IMG/VR virus record: IMGVR_UViG_3300028837_001110
Coordinates: 1 to 39,541 of that record
Source: a virus
Direction: 5' to 3' (one strand)
DNA: 39,541 bases
Shown here: piece after piece, positions 12,739-19,644 of the stretch
Layout: every line of letters begins with the position of its first letter
Numbering within the stretch: position 1 is the stretch's first letter
The notes under the pieces: generated by a model
Database searches by the model: none
The model's input: the letters and a program-made list of their open reading frames with translations, nothing else
Told to the model about the DNA's origin: nothing
Made by a program: the position numbers and the translations under genes

Positions 12739-12939
12739 TTATCTGTCTAAATATTCCTTTAAAGCGTAGCCCATCATATAAGCGTGGAATAATTTATTAA
12801 TTTCACCATTCGTATAAAAAACCCCTGTAATACCTGATGTATCTCTTTTTACTTCACATCCGTATACACCCGGTATTTTGTTTACAGCTTTTTCAAACTC
12901 TACTCTCATTTCAAAAAATTCTTTAGTTGCAACCTTCAT
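12739..12939 (-). CDS. Small hypothetical protein (66 aa)
   Basis: MKVATKEFFEMRVEFEKAVN then KIPGVYGCEVKRDTSGITGV and a helical end (MMGYALKEYLDR): helix-strand-strand-helix. ATG 12939 after TTGAGGAGGGTAAAGAAT; open frame upstream covers the promoter and is rejected. It is the first gene after the promoter at 12989-13017. Unknown function. Confidence 0.65.
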   Translation of the reverse strand: MKVATKEFFEMRVEFEKAVNKIPGVYGCEVKRDTSGITGVFYTNGEINKLFHAYMMGYALKEYLDR

Positions 12940-12988
12940 ATTCTTTACCCTCCTCAAGGTTTGGCTTTTCCTTAGCCTTTCTATTAAT

Positions 12989-13017
12989 AATATAGCACAT
13001 CTGTACTTTATTGTCAA
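12989..13017 (-). promoter_or_regulatory. Strong sigma70-type promoter with extended -10
   Basis: TTGACA (13017-13012), 17-bp spacer ending TGTGC, TATATT (12994-12989). The spacer holds ACAGATGTGC; an inverted copy of TACAGATGTG lies at 13071-13080, so a looping or paired operator is possible. It drives the small-gene cassette 12939-11553. Confidence 0.8.
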
Positions 13018-13066
13018 GTCTTTTTGAAAAATAAATGTCTTTTTTTGTACTTTTTTTCAAGAAATA

Positions 13067-13252
13067 CTATACAGATGTGTAGGTTTTGGGACGCCCCCTG
13101 GTTGGCTGGATATTCTTTCTCAATTCTTCTATCTGAGTTTCTGAAAAAAGCCAACACGGATATTTTCTTTCAAAGAGAATGCCCGCCCATTTTCGAATTG
13201 TCTTACCTGAGCAGTTAAGTTTTTCGGCTGCTTCCTTGCATGTATACATCAT
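13067..13252 (-). CDS. Small helix-turn-helix DNA-binding protein (excisionase/MerR-like)
   Basis: A 61-residue protein, MMYTCKEAAEKLNCSGKTIR then KWAGILF and FSETQIEELRKNIQPTRGRP. The TCKEAAEKLNCSGKTIRKW segment is the helix-turn-helix of the HTH_17/excisionase family and the GRPK tail is a minor-groove-type basic end. It is the only evident regulator. The promoter -10 ends seven bases before the ATG at 13252, so the predicted transcript starts on or next to the start codon (leaderless), and no Shine-Dalgarno exists. The GTG at 13276 would lie inside the promoter. It likely controls the nearby early promoters. It is short for a full repressor. Confidence 0.75.
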   Translation of the reverse strand: MMYTCKEAAEKLNCSGKTIRKWAGILFERKYPCWLFSETQIEELRKNIQPTRGRPKTYTSV

Positions 13253-13258
13253 GTATAT

Positions 13259-13287
13259 AATATAGCATGTTTGCACAATTAAGTCAA
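13259..13287 (-). promoter_or_regulatory. Promoter of the helix-turn-helix gene, predicted leaderless
   Basis: TTGACT (13287-13282), exactly 17 bp, extended TGC-TATATT (13264-13259). The predicted start falls at about 13252, the first base of the start codon. The spacer includes AATTGTGC, shared with the promoters at 15991 and 33892. Confidence 0.75.
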
Positions 13288-13589
13288 GGATTTTTTAAAA
13301 AAAACAAAGCATGAGGATTGCTATAGAGAAGAGGTAAAGTACAAGAACGTACTTTTTGCCAAGGAAACACGTAAAATGCAGGATTCTAATTCCTTATAAT
13401 ATAAGGAGTTATAAACACTTGTTTTTGACTGTTTTTTACACTGACATATACAGCTTGTAATTACTTATGGTATAAAGAGTTAACGGATACTTAACAAATA
13501 TGTAGTGGAAAAAACAAAGGTATTATAATACTAATATGCCTTAGAAAATCAATTGCAGCCCCCTTGAGCTGCATTCTGTGAGGGATTAT
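13288..13589. promoter_or_regulatory. Intergenic control region with palindromes; no gene
   Basis: No coding frame is supported in the about 300 bases between the lysis genes and the early genes. It contains AGTAC-N6-GTACT near 13338, a perfect 17-bp palindrome TCCTTATAATATAAGGA at 13391-13407, a related imperfect copy with CTTAT..TATAA.GAGTTA near 13464, and the palindrome GTATTATAATAC at 13520-13531. These are candidate operators for the helix-turn-helix protein or a host factor. A/T-rich throughout. Confidence 0.5.
13554..13573 (-). terminator. Possible terminator at the end of the late operon
   Basis: TGCAGC and GCTGCA pair around an 8-base G/A-rich loop, 17 bases after the endolysin stop. 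Followed by AATTGATTTTC, only a weak T tail, so termination would be partial or need a factor. Confidence 0.4.
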
Positions 13590-14138
13590 TTATAATTCTC
13601 CCGTTTTCAAAAGATAAAACGACCACGCAGAAAGATAACTTGCACCGCCCCCGAAAGATTTATTGTCCCCTGGGCTACAGATTAGATTGTCCCATCCAAC
13701 ATTGCACACCTTCAAGAAGCTGTTTTGCGGTGTAGGGTATACGATAGCCACATGGCCGGAACGCCTTCCCTTAATTGTATGCGCGCACAGTAAGACAGGA
13801 TAACCCAACCAGGCGCAAAAACGAGCTTGATCCTGGTCTACCCGGGTTATATATTTTATTGTCATATCGGGCGCTCGCTTGCATATACTATTTGCCGTCA
13901 TCACACAGCCGAGCTTGCCCCATCCTTCCAGCCATTGAAAAAAATTATAATGCATCCATGCCGTGTCTGCTCCGCACTGTTTAGCGATGTATTCAGATGC
14001 CCGATTACAATGCGTTTTGTTTTTCCCATAATAATGTCGCTTAAAATCTTTTCTTTCCAGAGCTTCACGGCATACCTTAATCAGCTTTTCCCGTGCTTTA
14101 TCGTGTCTTTCTTCCCAAATCCATGTTAACTTATCCAA
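13590..14138 (-). CDS. Endolysin: NlpC/P60- or CHAP-like cysteine peptidase/amidase
   Basis: A 182-residue protein. KTHCNRASEYIA (C44), SGHVAIVYP (H129) and VCNVGWDN (N146) are the Cys-His-Asn catalytic set of papain-like peptidoglycan hydrolases, in the order and spacing seen in a phage family with a THCN motif. It would cut peptide or amide bonds of peptidoglycan at lysis. No signal peptide or binding domain is evident, so it depends on a holin. The start is a TTG at 14138 with AAGGAG seven bases upstream; there is no suitable in-frame ATG. A 14-codon frame with its own strong Shine-Dalgarno ends just before this TTG. It is the last gene of the late operon. Confidence 0.8.
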   Translation of the reverse strand: MDKLTWIWEERHDKAREKLIKVCREALERKDFKRHYYGKNKTHCNRASEYIAKQCGADTAWMHYNFFQWLEGWGKLGCVMTANSICKRAPDMTIKYITRVDQDQARFCAWLGYPVLLCAHTIKGRRSGHVAIVYPTPQNSFLKVCNVGWDNLICSPGDNKSFGGGASYLSAWSFYLLKTGEL

Positions 14139-14142
14139 ATTT

Positions 14143-14187
14143 TTACTCCTTAGCAAACCATTTTGCCCGCGTGGCCAAAATGGTCAT
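14143..14187 (-). CDS. Possible 14-aa leader peptide of the endolysin
   Basis: ATG 14187 follows AAGGAGG by six bases and reads MTILATRAKWFAKE, ending in TAA four bases before the TTG start of the endolysin. The stop overlaps the endolysin's Shine-Dalgarno region. The position suggests translational coupling or timing of lysis. It could be fortuitous, though the ribosome-binding site is among the best in the region. Confidence 0.4.
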   Translation of the reverse strand: MTILATRAKWFAKE

Positions 14188-14214
14188 TGTTTTCCTCCTT
14201 GGAAAACCTTTTTT

Positions 14215-14391
14215 CTATATACAAAATAATTTTACACTATTATTTCCTTTATCGAAAATCCATTTTATGTTTATGATTTTATATCTATTTCCATTAATTT
14301 CTATAACATCATTTATTCGCGGAACTGCGTTACTCCGAATACAAAAAATATCAACACCATTTTTATCTAATATGAAATGCAATTCAATCAT
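14215..14391 (-). CDS. Small beta-rich phage protein (58 aa)
   Basis: MIELHFILDKNGVDIFCIRS then VPRINDVIEINGNRYKIINI, a SH3-like pattern common in small phage proteins with the PRINDVI...NGNRYKI core. The ATG at 14391 forms an ATGA overlap with the membrane protein upstream and has GGAGGG ahead. It ends in TAG. Unknown role within the lysis region. Confidence 0.7.
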   Translation of the reverse strand: MIELHFILDKNGVDIFCIRSNAVPRINDVIEINGNRYKIINIKWIFDKGNNSVKLFCI

Positions 14392-14786
14392 TGTTTCCCT
14401 CCAGGATAAAATTCATCCGGTACCTTATCCGGTTTTTCTGGTATAATTTTCGGACCGTTTATCATCGATTTCTTAATAATCCCCAGGGCAATCCATTTTT
14501 GCATTTCATCCATCCTGGAAAGGTTAAGCGCAACCGATTTCCTTTCAGCGCCTCGAACCGCAAAACCTACAGCGTAAAAAAGGATACCACACGCCATATG
14601 CGGGAAAGCGAGAAAGAAAGTATTTATCAAGGTCCCCATGATGTTATAAGAATTGTCTTGATAATATCGGATGTTAATTGAAAAGAAAATTATATACAAT
14701 AGCAATTCGACAAGCAACAGCCCTGCTACGCCCCACTTCCAAAAAAGTATTGTCTGTTCTTTGACTTCCTGGTCTGTTATCACCAA
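14388..14786 (-). CDS. Two-span membrane protein, candidate holin
   Basis: A 132-residue protein with two long hydrophobic segments, WGVAGLLLVELLLYIIFFSI near residue 20 and LINTFFLAFPHMACGILFYAV near residue 55, then a soluble tail (KWIALGIIKKSMINGPKIIP) rich in Pro/Lys. The topology and location two genes before the endolysin make it the best candidate for the holin that releases the endolysin. Class II holins have two spans; this one is longer at the C-terminus than usual. Overlaps the preceding gene by a few bases. Confidence 0.6.
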   Translation of the reverse strand: MVITDQEVKEQTILFWKWGVAGLLLVELLLYIIFFSINIRYYQDNSYNIMGTLINTFFLAFPHMACGILFYAVGFAVRGAERKSVALNLSRMDEMQKWIALGIIKKSMINGPKIIPEKPDKVPDEFYPGGKQ

Positions 14787-15001
14787 TCACCCCCGTCGTT
14801 TTTAATCTTTATTACATCAACTTTATATTCTTGATCCACTCCACCAGATTTGGTCATTGGTATATTGCCGTTTCTATCTTTTCTCATAACACATAATTCA
14901 CCATTTGCGGAAAAAAGCCATAACGATTTAGGCCATACTTTAGCAAGGGTTTTTAATTTTTTTATGACAAGTTTCTCTTTGTTTGTTAATTTAAATTTCA
15001 T
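14780..15001 (-). CDS. Small basic protein in the lysis region (73 aa)
   Basis: MKFKLTNKEKLVIKKLKTLA, a basic helix, then KSLWLFSANGELCVMRKDRN, a strand-turn-strand, and a lysine/aspartate tail. I use ATG 15001, one base after the stop of the upstream coiled-coil gene (TGAAATG) and with GGTGGGGAAT ahead. This coupling is evidence that the upstream frame 15003-15473 is translated. Function unknown. Confidence 0.65.
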   Translation of the reverse strand: MKFKLTNKEKLVIKKLKTLAKVWPKSLWLFSANGELCVMRKDRNGNIPMTKSGGVDQEYKVDVIKIKNDGGDW

Positions 15002-15002
15002 T

Positions 15003-15473
15003 TCATCTATTCCCCACCCCATGGCCTATACATGCAGCCCCTGCGCAGGCGAGAACCCATAAAACACGTTCAATCCACTTTCTGCGCTTTGATTGTTTCA
15101 ATGATTTTTCCCAGTCGCTCAACTGGGTCTCGTATTCCGTCTGTAATTTTTTGTATTTCAATTCCAATACTCTCAATCCTATCAATTCGGTTTGCATCTT
15201 CTGTAAGGTTATTTCTAAGCTGGCTAATTTCTCGCTCTGACTCTTTACGATACTCTGAGAATTCTGATTCGAGCTCTTCAATTCTTCTATTTGCTGCTTC
15301 AAGTTCTGTATTTTGTTCTCCAAATCGGGAATTAAGCTCTTGACCTCCTGGTATATCAGACCCATTTCCGTCAGTTGCTTGCTGGTTGTTATATATAATT
15401 GCTCCTGTGAGTACAGCGATAACAATTCCGAGAAAAACATAACTGCAAACAATAATAAAAATGTTCTTTTCAT
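15003..15473 (-). CDS. Secreted coiled-coil protein with C-terminal membrane anchor (spanin-like)
   Basis: A 156-residue protein: signal peptide-like MKRTFLLLFAVMFFSELLSL, long coiled coil (LIPDLENKIQNLKQQIEELK and on), then a basic stretch and a C-terminal hydrophobic helix WIERVLWVLACAGAACIGHG. A coiled coil bridging two anchors is the layout of unimolecular spanins that join inner and outer membrane at lysis, but there is no lipobox cysteine at the N-terminus. The stop is one base before the start of the next gene. Almost the whole gene overlaps the second frame 15070-15477; the two starts are four bases apart and share GGAGG (nine bases upstream here). Confidence 0.65.
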   Translation of the reverse strand: MKRTFLLLFAVMFFSELLSLYSQEQLYITTSKQLTEMGLIYQEVKSLIPDLENKIQNLKQQIEELKSSNQNSQSIVKSQSEKLASLEITLQKMQTELIGLRVLELKYKKLQTEYETQLSDWEKSLKQSKRRKWIERVLWVLACAGAACIGHGVGNR

Positions 15474-15477
15474 TCAT
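15070..15477 (-). CDS. Membrane-anchored coiled-coil protein overlapping in a second frame (i-spanin-like)
   Basis: A 135-residue protein: MNEKNIFIIVCSYVFLGIVI with one N-terminal transmembrane helix, then a Gly/Asn-rich link and a coiled coil (NTELEAANRRIEELESEFSE and on). This is the topology of an inner-membrane spanin (Rz-like). The ATG at 15477 is five bases after GGAGG. The gene lies entirely within the same DNA as 15003-15473 in the neighbouring frame. Both products have heptad repeats and membrane segments, which chance frames seldom have together. If both are made they may act as a pair, as Rz and embedded Rz1 do. Confidence 0.6.
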   Translation of the reverse strand: MNEKNIFIIVCSYVFLGIVIAVLTGAIIYNNQQATDGNGSDIPGGQELNSRFGEQNTELEAANRRIEELESEFSEYRKESEREISQLRNNLTEDANRIDRIESIGIEIQKITDGIRDPVERLGKIIETIKAQKVD

Positions 15478-15487
15478 TCATTCCTCC

Positions 15488-15532
15488 TTAAGCAGGTTCA
15501 AAATATTCTATCTTTAAATTTTCTGGCATCAT
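15488..15532 (-). CDS. Possible 14-aa leader peptide of the spanin-like pair
   Basis: MMPENLKIEYFEPA begins on the stop of the preceding gene (ATGATG) and its TAA overlaps AAGGAGG of the spanin-like pair. No strong Shine-Dalgarno of its own. It resembles in size and placement the 14-codon frame before the endolysin. May be a coupling device or fortuitous. Confidence 0.3.
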   Translation of the reverse strand: MMPENLKIEYFEPA

Positions 15533-15702
15533 TGCTTTCTCAACAGAAGCTTATACACACCTGAAATAGTTTTCACAAAACCAGTGCTTTTTTTAATTCT
15601 TTTTTCTCTTGTTTCATCATCAGTAACCACGATAGTATCGCTCGGTATGATTTGACCTTCGATATTTATGTTAGCTCCTGTGTTTTGTATTATCTCTATC
15701 AT
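15529..15702 (-). CDS. Small beta-rich hypothetical protein (57 aa)
   Basis: MIEIIQNTGANINIEGQIIP then SDTIVVTDDETREKRIKKST and GVYKLLLRKQ: short strands with a basic end, typical of small phage morphogenesis or regulatory proteins. ATG 15702 follows GCGAGGTGAAACC; a longer in-frame start adds a few residues. Unknown function. Confidence 0.6.
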   Translation of the reverse strand: MIEIIQNTGANINIEGQIIPSDTIVVTDDETREKRIKKSTGFVKTISGVYKLLLRKQ

Positions 15703-15723
15703 GGTTTCACCTCGCAAAAATTA

Positions 15724-15762
15724 CCGGGGAGAATATGCGGGGACAAGGCGGGATCCCCCCGG
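15724..15762 (-). other. Intergenic GC-rich hairpin
   Basis: CCGGGG and CCCCGG pair across a 27-base loop after the stop of the gene at 15768; the stop is followed by AGCCGGGG, as in the 12.1-12.7 kb cassettes. It is followed by TAATTTTT, so weak termination is possible. Confidence 0.4.
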
Positions 15763-15767
15763 CTTTA

Positions 15768-15929
15768 TTATTGTTTTAATTGTTTTCTTGTATTCATAAT
15801 TTTTTCAGCTATTTCGTATGCTTGCTTTGTTATGTACTCAAAATCGTTGTTTACGGTGTACCCGGACACGCTTATCATTCCAGAAATTACATGTGCTGCA
15901 AACATATCTAATGTTTCTTGTTCACTCAT
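15768..15929 (-). CDS. Small hypothetical protein (53 aa)
   Basis: MSEQETLDMFAAHVISGMIS then VSGYTVNNDFEYITKQAYEI and AEKIMNTRKQLKQ, helical. The pattern (AAHVISGMIS ... YEIAEKIM) matches a common small phage protein of unknown function in which a short helix is followed by AxxVADAMLxAR. ATG 15929 follows GGAGGT. First gene after the promoter at 15991-16018. Confidence 0.7.
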   Translation of the reverse strand: MSEQETLDMFAAHVISGMISVSGYTVNNDFEYITKQAYEIAEKIMNTRKQLKQ

Positions 15930-15990
15930 TTTTACCTCCGATTTTTAAAAAGAGAAATATCTGTACAAATATTAATCCCTGCACAATTGT

Positions 15991-16018
15991 ATTGTAGCAC
16001 AGATACAGATAACGTCAA
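15991..16018 (-). promoter_or_regulatory. Internal promoter ahead of the lysis genes
   Basis: TTGACG (16018-16013), 16-bp spacer ending CTGTGC, TACAAT (15996-15991). Downstream it has TACAATTGTG, also present at the terminase promoter. It lies between the tail genes and the lysis genes and could add lysis transcription. Confidence 0.65.
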
Positions 16019-16025
16019 GGATTTT

Positions 16026-16343
16026 TTATAATAATTTAAATATTTTTGCCAAAATTAAACCGATTATTGTTGCTAAAAAATAAAATGATATCCCCCAAAA
16101 AGAATTCCTGATGTCTTTTTTGATGTCATCGAAGCGCTTGAGGTAGTTTGTTTTAATTTCATTAGTGTCTTTTTCCCTATCCTCTTTTTCTTCATCGATA
16201 CGTTTTGCATGATCTGTCAACATACTGTTTATCATTTTTATGTCAGGGATAAACTCTTGTATAATTTCCAGCGTATCAAATATTTTCTTTTTTTCATCTG
16301 TATTAATTATAACGTCCTCTCCGTTCTCTGTTTTCATGCACAT
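16026..16343 (-). CDS. Coiled-coil protein with C-terminal membrane helix (XhlA/holin-associated-like)
   Basis: A 105-residue protein, N-terminal acidic and helical (KKKIFDTLEIIQEFIPDIKM), charged coiled coil (RIDEEKEDREKDTNEIK) and one C-terminal transmembrane helix (FYFLATIIGLILAKIFKLL). This is the size and topology of haemolysin XhlA-type phage proteins that assist lysis. ATG 16343 follows TTAGGAG by seven bases. First gene after the large tail protein; the identification is by topology only. Confidence 0.6.
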   Translation of the reverse strand: MCMKTENGEDVIINTDEKKKIFDTLEIIQEFIPDIKMINSMLTDHAKRIDEEKEDREKDTNEIKTNYLKRFDDIKKDIRNSFWGISFYFLATIIGLILAKIFKLL

Positions 16344-16353
16344 ACAAAAACTC

Positions 16354-19300
16354 CTAACTTACCCTATGTATTGATAAATAATTATAAGTAGCATCATTGT
16401 ATAAGTCCGTATTAGCTCCCCTGTCTATACGTAGTCTGATATCTATATAATCCCCGGCTAAAAGATCTATTTTGTCACTTCCGTGTACTGCTTGATGATG
16501 TGTCAACGCCGCCTCAGCTCTCCAATATGATAACACTGAATATGTAACCCCATTTTTGAACAACAACATTCGAATTCTATCATTAGCAACCCAAGCCACG
16601 TCCGCCGTAAGTATATGAGCATTAACCGCATAATAACCAGATTTCAATGCCGTAAATCTATAATTCGTTACATTATCATATTCTTCAAGGTTATCATATA
16701 CCTCGTCGTCGTATTCAACAATCTCGGTAGTTGCGTCAGTCATAGTCTGTACATCATCTTTTGTTACCCTTACCCTCGATGCGCCGGAGATTCTTAGCTG
16801 ACTGCTTATATGTACTTCTCCACCCGCGGCGGGCCTAAGTGAAATATCTTTATAGGCATAATCAGTATTCCAGGTAACATTATGATTATAATGTTGCGCC
16901 CAAATATTTGGAGTAATGTATTGATCCCATGCAAATACAAGCTCATCAAAACGATTAGTTATTGTCAACCCGCCATTAGCAAAGTTTTGCCTTCCCATTA
17001 AAACACAATAATCAAATGCCCCGGTACCCCAAGTCCCGCCAATTACTCCAGTATTATATATGACATTATTAATATTTAAATATGCTATGTCGTTATCGCT
17101 ATCATACGAAATTCCTATATAATACCAACTGCCAGAGGTGAGAACGATAAAATCATTATCATATTCATATACTGATGATTTTAGTACAGTTAAATTTATT
17201 TTTATATCGTCACTTCCGATTTCCTGGGATATTCTTATTGCAATATAATCACCTGGAGATTGATATAACACGGCAATTGAAATTGTTTCGGCAGTACTGG
17301 ACGTTCCTGAATAATCCAATCTGAGCCAAAATCCAAAAGATTGATCTTCTCCAATAGTACCTCCGGCTGGCGTCCTTATATTTGATATATTTGTGTTTGT
17401 CGCAAAAAGAGAATAAGACCCGAATTTTTTTTCGCTCGAATCGAACGCTCCGTTTGTTTTTTGGCTCCAATCATCAACGCCCAAATGATCTTCATAATTA
17501 TTCTCAAAATTAAAAATCCGATAATTACTGCCAGGGAATAATTCCGCTGAATCCGGCGGATTATCCGGATGATATACCATAACACAGCTAACAGCTGCCA
17601 GAAATAACCCCGCAATTGCGCCGCCTATTTTCAATCTTTCCACCCAAGCACCTCCTGTATATTCATATAATGTATATTCATCTAAATCAATATAATTGAC
17701 TCTATCCCCCTCATCAGGGGAATCATAAGTACCAGTTCCATTATAACCCACATATACATGATCTGAAACCTTAAGAAACAATGTTTGTATCTGTGCAGCT
17801 ATCATGTTATTAGCGTATATCGAGTCAGCGGCCAGGTCTCCGGCTCCTACCGTGTTTGCCGTAGCGTTTGCTGTAGCCGACCATGTGCCGTTTACAGGGG
17901 CTTTTGTAACCCTGCGTACTCTATAATATAATTGCTTTCCGGACGGAGTGTCAGCGTCCCCGGTATGTGGAATACCGCTATGAACCAGAAATTCGGACAA
18001 TACATCCGTTGTGTCATCCAGAGTGTCCTTCCAGTCAGTACCGTCAAATTTCAGAGAATACCAGGACACTCCGTTGTCGTCCGACACCTGTACTTCGTAG
18101 TGATCGAAATTTGTAAGATTAAGCTGCCGGTCCCATATCAGTAATATTGAATGAGTACCCACGGCCTTACACGTTGCAATTGTCACCTGGGTAGGTGTTT
18201 GTGTGCCGCCGCTGGGTGTGTCCGTGAAACCAATCTGATGCTCTACCTTGCTTACCATGCGATTGTTTTCCTGCCTGGTAGAGATAACTGCCCTTGGTGA
18301 AGTTATCTCGTTTTCTATCTCAACGTCATTCAAGGAATAAGCGGTAATACCCTCTGCCGTTATTTTAATATTGTCGAATTCATCCTCTACAATTTCGATT
18401 ACCCGAATATATGTGTCGAACTCCATAATATCAGAATCCAGTTCTAAGATATCGCCAGGGTCATATGAGTCTATAGCCTCGAATCTATATTGAAAATTAG
18501 AATACTTATACCAATCCGCAACGCCATTTGCTAATTTTTTAGCATCATCTGCATCGGTAATATATCTTGTTTCTATTTCCTTGATCTTTTCAGTATCTAC
18601 AACATTATATCTTACGCTTTTTCTTATATCGTTTAGGTCTCTGACTACCGCATCCCCGGTAATATCGAATTTCGTAATTGTTCCGCCGCCAGCAGAATAG
18701 AATTTGATTAACGATCTTTTGTTACCGTGTGTCTCCGTATTAAGCGTAACCCCTGAATTTTCCCAATCTAAATTATGATTACTTACTGTTATAAGTTCAT
18801 AACCGTCTAATTCGAATTTAGAGTAGACATCTTCCGTGTCCGATCCGTCCGGGTACCATTCCCCGGCGCCCAAAGATATGTCACAAAAACTTTCATCGGT
18901 CCCGCCTGTTGTGTCTGAAAAAAGAAGTTTGCCCGTTAAGGTGTCGTGAGGATGCCAGGTAACTCTTGCGGCTTCATATGCAGATTCTTTTCTTTCATAT
19001 TTTAGCCGGGCTCCGGTCTCCCCGTACATGTCTGAATCTTCGATTAGGGTCCCGGATAATGAAGAAGGAAAAATGTCAATCAATTCAAATAATCCCGACG
19101 GTCTGCAATCATAGATATAGCCGAACTGCAGCAATAAATTAATTTGATCTCTATAAGTTGTTTTGTCTTCTCTTTCGATTACAAACCAATCAATCGTTTT
19201 ATCAATCAAGGATAGGTCTAATTCACTGTCTGCGATCCCTGCCTCATAAAACAACTGATGTATAATGCTTGTAGATTTTGATGACGGATTACATACCTTG

Positions 19301-19644
19301 TAATCCTGGTAAGCGAGAGTTTGATTGATACTTTTTTGCAGCAAAACCCCCCGGTCATACCCTTCTACGGTAAGTTTTTTAAAGTCAGATGACACCTCAC
19401 TCTTGTATGTCGGCCGTATCATACCCACGAACCAATTAGCGCCGTCTTTCTCAATCGCGAGTGGCATATCGTCAGTAGCTGTATTGAATTGATTTGCAAC
19501 TGTTTTGTCGTACACCTCGAAATGACAGGTGTTTATTGTTGATCTTAAATCTTTATGTGCGGTTCTATTACGGCTTACCTTTCCGCAATGCTCAGTGATA
19601 TCTTGATCGCCGGTGCCAAAATCTACAAATATAGACCAACTCAT
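16354..19644 (-). CDS. Tail tip / receptor-binding protein with FnIII, LamG-like and C1q-like domains
   Basis: A 1096-residue protein after the tape measure (ATGA overlap). Residues 1 to about 440 resemble a tail-tip hub domain (QITEHCGK..., NWFVGMIRPTYKS, GYDRGVLLQ). About 485-600 is a fibronectin type III-like domain (PTQVTIATCKAVGTHSILLI...YEVQVSDDNGVSW). A hydrophobic segment (IAGLFLAAVSCVMVYH) is near 680. About 705-915 looks like a LamG/concanavalin-type lectin domain (FGFWLRLDYSG..., YYIGISYDSDNDIAYLNI). About 985-1096 has the C1q/TNF-like jelly-roll pattern (YRFTALKSGYYAVNAHI...LLFKNG...YLSIHRVS). Such multidomain proteins recognise host surface sugars or proteins. Domain calls are by eye. 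Confidence 0.8.
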   Translation of the reverse strand: MSWSIFVDFGTGDQDITEHCGKVSRNRTAHKDLRSTINTCHFEVYDKTVANQFNTATDDMPLAIEKDGANWFVGMIRPTYKSEVSSDFKKLTVEGYDRGVLLQKSINQTLAYQDYKVCNPSSKSTSIIHQLFYEAGIADSELDLSLIDKTIDWFVIEREDKTTYRDQINLLLQFGYIYDCRPSGLFELIDIFPSSLSGTLIEDSDMYGETGARLKYERKESAYEAARVTWHPHDTLTGKLLFSDTTGGTDESFCDISLGAGEWYPDGSDTEDVYSKFELDGYELITVSNHNLDWENSGVTLNTETHGNKRSLIKFYSAGGGTITKFDITGDAVVRDLNDIRKSVRYNVVDTEKIKEIETRYITDADDAKKLANGVADWYKYSNFQYRFEAIDSYDPGDILELDSDIMEFDTYIRVIEIVEDEFDNIKITAEGITAYSLNDVEIENEITSPRAVISTRQENNRMVSKVEHQIGFTDTPSGGTQTPTQVTIATCKAVGTHSILLIWDRQLNLTNFDHYEVQVSDDNGVSWYSLKFDGTDWKDTLDDTTDVLSEFLVHSGIPHTGDADTPSGKQLYYRVRRVTKAPVNGTWSATANATANTVGAGDLAADSIYANNMIAAQIQTLFLKVSDHVYVGYNGTGTYDSPDEGDRVNYIDLDEYTLYEYTGGAWVERLKIGGAIAGLFLAAVSCVMVYHPDNPPDSAELFPGSNYRIFNFENNYEDHLGVDDWSQKTNGAFDSSEKKFGSYSLFATNTNISNIRTPAGGTIGEDQSFGFWLRLDYSGTSSTAETISIAVLYQSPGDYIAIRISQEIGSDDIKINLTVLKSSVYEYDNDFIVLTSGSWYYIGISYDSDNDIAYLNINNVIYNTGVIGGTWGTGAFDYCVLMGRQNFANGGLTITNRFDELVFAWDQYITPNIWAQHYNHNVTWNTDYAYKDISLRPAAGGEVHISSQLRISGASRVRVTKDDVQTMTDATTEIVEYDDEVYDNLEEYDNVTNYRFTALKSGYYAVNAHILTADVAWVANDRIRMLLFKNGVTYSVLSYWRAEAALTHHQAVHGSDKIDLLAGDYIDIRLRIDRGANTDLYNDATYNYLSIHRVS

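Noticed and set aside
14388-16343. Firm spanin or holin gene names
   Set aside because: The membrane topologies fit, but no lipobox or family motif proves the identities, so I gave role-like names only.
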